Positions 6,858-7,562 of a DNA stretch of 7,562 nucleotides are shown here, piece after piece. Source of the stretch: Microscillaceae bacterium (GTDB lineage: Bacteria; Bacteroidota; Bacteroidia; Cytophagales; Microscillaceae). The stretch covers positions 1 through 7,562 of the forward strand of contig DMHB01000233.1 in NCBI GenBank assembly GCA_003449595.1, given 5' to 3'. The notes below the pieces were generated by a model. The model did not search any database and was not told where the DNA came from. It was given only the letters and a program-made list of their open reading frames with translations. The position numbers and the translations under genes are program-made. How positions within the stretch are numbered: the first letter of the stretch is position 1; each line of letters begins with the position of its first letter.

Positions 6858-7169
6858 ATGCCCGAAGGTATTCGGGAACAAGTTTTGCTGAAATTGTTTC
6901 AAGAGTGTGAAATAGCCAATTATAACCCCCAAGAGCGTATGGAATACGAAAAGAGTTTGAAAGCGCAACGCGACTTGTTTGCCATCATCAACACGGCTGA
7001 AGAAAAAGCCAAACAAGAAGGAAAGATTGAAGGAAAGATCGAGGGAAAGGTAGAAAAGACAATAGAAGTAGCACGCAAAGCTATAGAAAAAGGTTTTGAT
7101 AATAACACCATTCAAGAACTAACCGGATTGAGTATGCAAGAAATTGAACGATTACGCCAAAAAAGGTAG
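6858..7169 (+). CDS. Stand-alone Rpn C-terminal domain (RpnS-like), copy 1
   Basis: This 103-residue ORF matches only the C-terminal end of Rpn-family PD-(D/E)XK nucleases ('recombination-promoting nuclease/putative transposase'). Residues 1-22 (PEGIREQVLLKLFQECEIAN) look like the link after the nuclease core; NPQERMEYEKSLKAQRDLFA (23-42) and the helix INTAEEKAKQEG follow; then four-residue units GKIE GKIE GKVE (55-66) and the end KAIEKGFDNNTIQELTGLSM...EIERLRQ, an HTH-like segment. The catalytic nuclease half is missing and a stop lies just upstream, so it is truncated. In studied Rpn systems this domain is also made separately as RpnS, which binds and blocks the toxic full-length RpnL. Here it could be an orphan antitoxin-like protein or a decaying remnant. 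A second ATG at 6939, preceded by CAAGAGCGT, is the counterpart of the copy 2 start. Confidence 0.7.
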   Translation: MPEGIREQVLLKLFQECEIANYNPQERMEYEKSLKAQRDLFAIINTAEEKAKQEGKIEGKIEGKVEKTIEVARKAIEKGFDNNTIQELTGLSMQEIERLRQKR

Positions 7170-7396
7170 AAAACTTCAATCAAAATAACCCCCAAGAGCG
7201 TATGGAATATGAAAAGAGTTTGAAAGCACAACGCGATTTATTTGCTGTCATCAGTACGGCAGAGGAAAAAGCAAAACAGGAAGGGAAAGTCGAAGTAGCG
7301 CTGAAAGCTATTGAAAAAGGCTTCGACAACAAAACCATCCAAGAACTAACTGGACTGAGTATCCAAGAAATTGAAAGATTGCGCAAGAATGCCGAC
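6922..7396 (+). repeat. Tandem duplication of the Rpn C-terminal coding region
   Basis: Sequence from 6922 (ataacccccaagagcgtatg) to about 7166 is repeated from 7185 to about 7396, with an offset of 263 bp at the left edge. The offset is not a multiple of three, so the copies are in different frames. The copies differ by scattered, largely silent substitutions and by a 36-bp length difference in the GGAAAGATYGAR-type short repeats (near 7019-7060). Confidence 0.85.
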
Positions 7397-7399
7397 TAA
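7202..7399 (+). CDS. Stand-alone Rpn C-terminal domain (RpnS-like), copy 2
   Basis: This 65-residue ORF is a diverged second copy of the C-terminal domain of the preceding gene: MEYEKSLKAQRDLFAVISTA, EEKAKQEGKVE, then VALKAIEKGFDNKTIQELTG and LSIQEIERLRKNAD. It has one four-residue unit (GKVE) where copy 1 has GKIE GKIE GKVE plus KTIE, a difference of exactly 12 residues. The homology begins before the ATG: from 7185 the same frame reads NNPQER, and it is open back through the end of copy 1, so the true start could be unclear. Differences from copy 1 are mostly third-position (for example tac/tat, gcg/gca, gac/gat), suggesting the reading frame was kept under selection after duplication. It ends 9 bp before the stop of the convergent sigma factor gene. 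No catalytic residues are present. Confidence 0.6.
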   Translation: MEYEKSLKAQRDLFAVISTAEEKAKQEGKVEVALKAIEKGFDNKTIQELTGLSIQEIERLRKNAD

Positions 7400-7408
7400 T
7401 AGGGGGCT

Positions 7409-7562
7409 TTAATGGTCGTGGTGGCAGGTATGGCAATCTTGCTCACCGCTCAGTTTCCCATCGGTATTGATATGATAACCACAACAGTGTACAAATCTAT
7501 CTTTAAGCATTTCTTTGGCACGTTGTACACGCGATTTGACAGCAGAAACCGATACTTGAAGT
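7409..7562 (-). CDS. ECF RNA polymerase sigma factor, C-terminal end (SigZ-like), partial
   Basis: The last 50 residues of a sigma factor enter from the right edge. They begin LQVSVSAVKSRVQRAKEMLK, the recognition helix of sigma-70 region 4.2, which contacts the -35 promoter element. The tail follows as DRFVHCCGYH, a short linker, and QDCHTCHHDH. Similar Cys-rich tails (FCC...C.C) are seen in SigZ-like ECF sigma factors; here the tail has four Cys and several His, which could bind a metal or respond to redox state, though this is inference. The start and region 2 lie beyond the window. The gene converges on the second Rpn fragment, its stop lying 9 bp from that gene's stop. Confidence 0.85.
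   Translation of the reverse strand, partial: LQVSVSAVKSRVQRAKEMLKDRFVHCCGYHINTDGKLSGEQDCHTCHHDH

Noticed and set aside
7158..7168. A-rich run at the end of Rpn copy 1 as a programmed -1 frameshift site joining both copies
   Set aside because: A -1 slip would open the frame into copy 2, but the A AAA AAG heptamer is not in the right phase for the zero frame (caa aaa agg) and no stimulating hairpin is seen after it.

Overview
The window looks like a chromosomal piece from a member of the Bacteroidota, probably a Cytophagales-like gliding or marine/freshwater organism. The reasons are the remains of a type IX secretion (Por) C-terminal sorting domain, the almost complete lack of Shine-Dalgarno sequences before good start codons, a TAnnTTTG promoter element before ruvB, a transthyretin-like secreted protein of a kind common in that phylum, and Rpn (PD-(D/E)XK) nuclease remnants. 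The species cannot be named from the sequence.

Layout. Positions 1-2038 (minus) hold one long gene for a secreted repeat protein. It has a signal peptide and nine near-identical units of about 150 bp with the core GTDLYVGG, resembling delta-60/DUF5122 beta-propeller repeats. The gene is broken: the frame changes in a six-C tract at 1257-1262, stops occur at 271 and 253, and the frame changes again near 145-165 inside the sorting domain. Positions 2271-3317 (plus) encode a cytoplasmic leucine-rich-repeat protein. Its stop overlaps tail to tail with the stop of a CcrM/M.HinfI-like adenine methyltransferase (3314-4402, minus). Upstream of the methyltransferase, on the same strand, is a small secreted transthyretin-fold protein (4467-4964).

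Divergent from that protein is a complete ruvB (5109-6152, plus), followed by a hairpin that probably ends transcription. It faces a small STAS/SpoIIAA-like protein (6228-6626, minus). An AT-rich spacer follows (6627-6857). Then come two tandem, diverged copies of the C-terminal domain of an Rpn-family nuclease (6858-7169 and 7202-7399) with no nuclease domain. The window ends in the 3' end of an ECF sigma factor with a Cys/His-rich tail (7409 to beyond 7562, minus).

The genes do not form one pathway; most are single-gene units in alternating directions. The most interesting part is the Rpn pair. In known Rpn systems the separately translated C-terminal domain (RpnS) is the antitoxin, and it contains a variable number of four-residue repeats. 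Here two such domains stand alone and differ by exactly 36 bp (three four-residue units). They may be decay products of a nuclease gene, or orphan antitoxin-like proteins. The second point of interest is the broken, slip-prone repeat gene.
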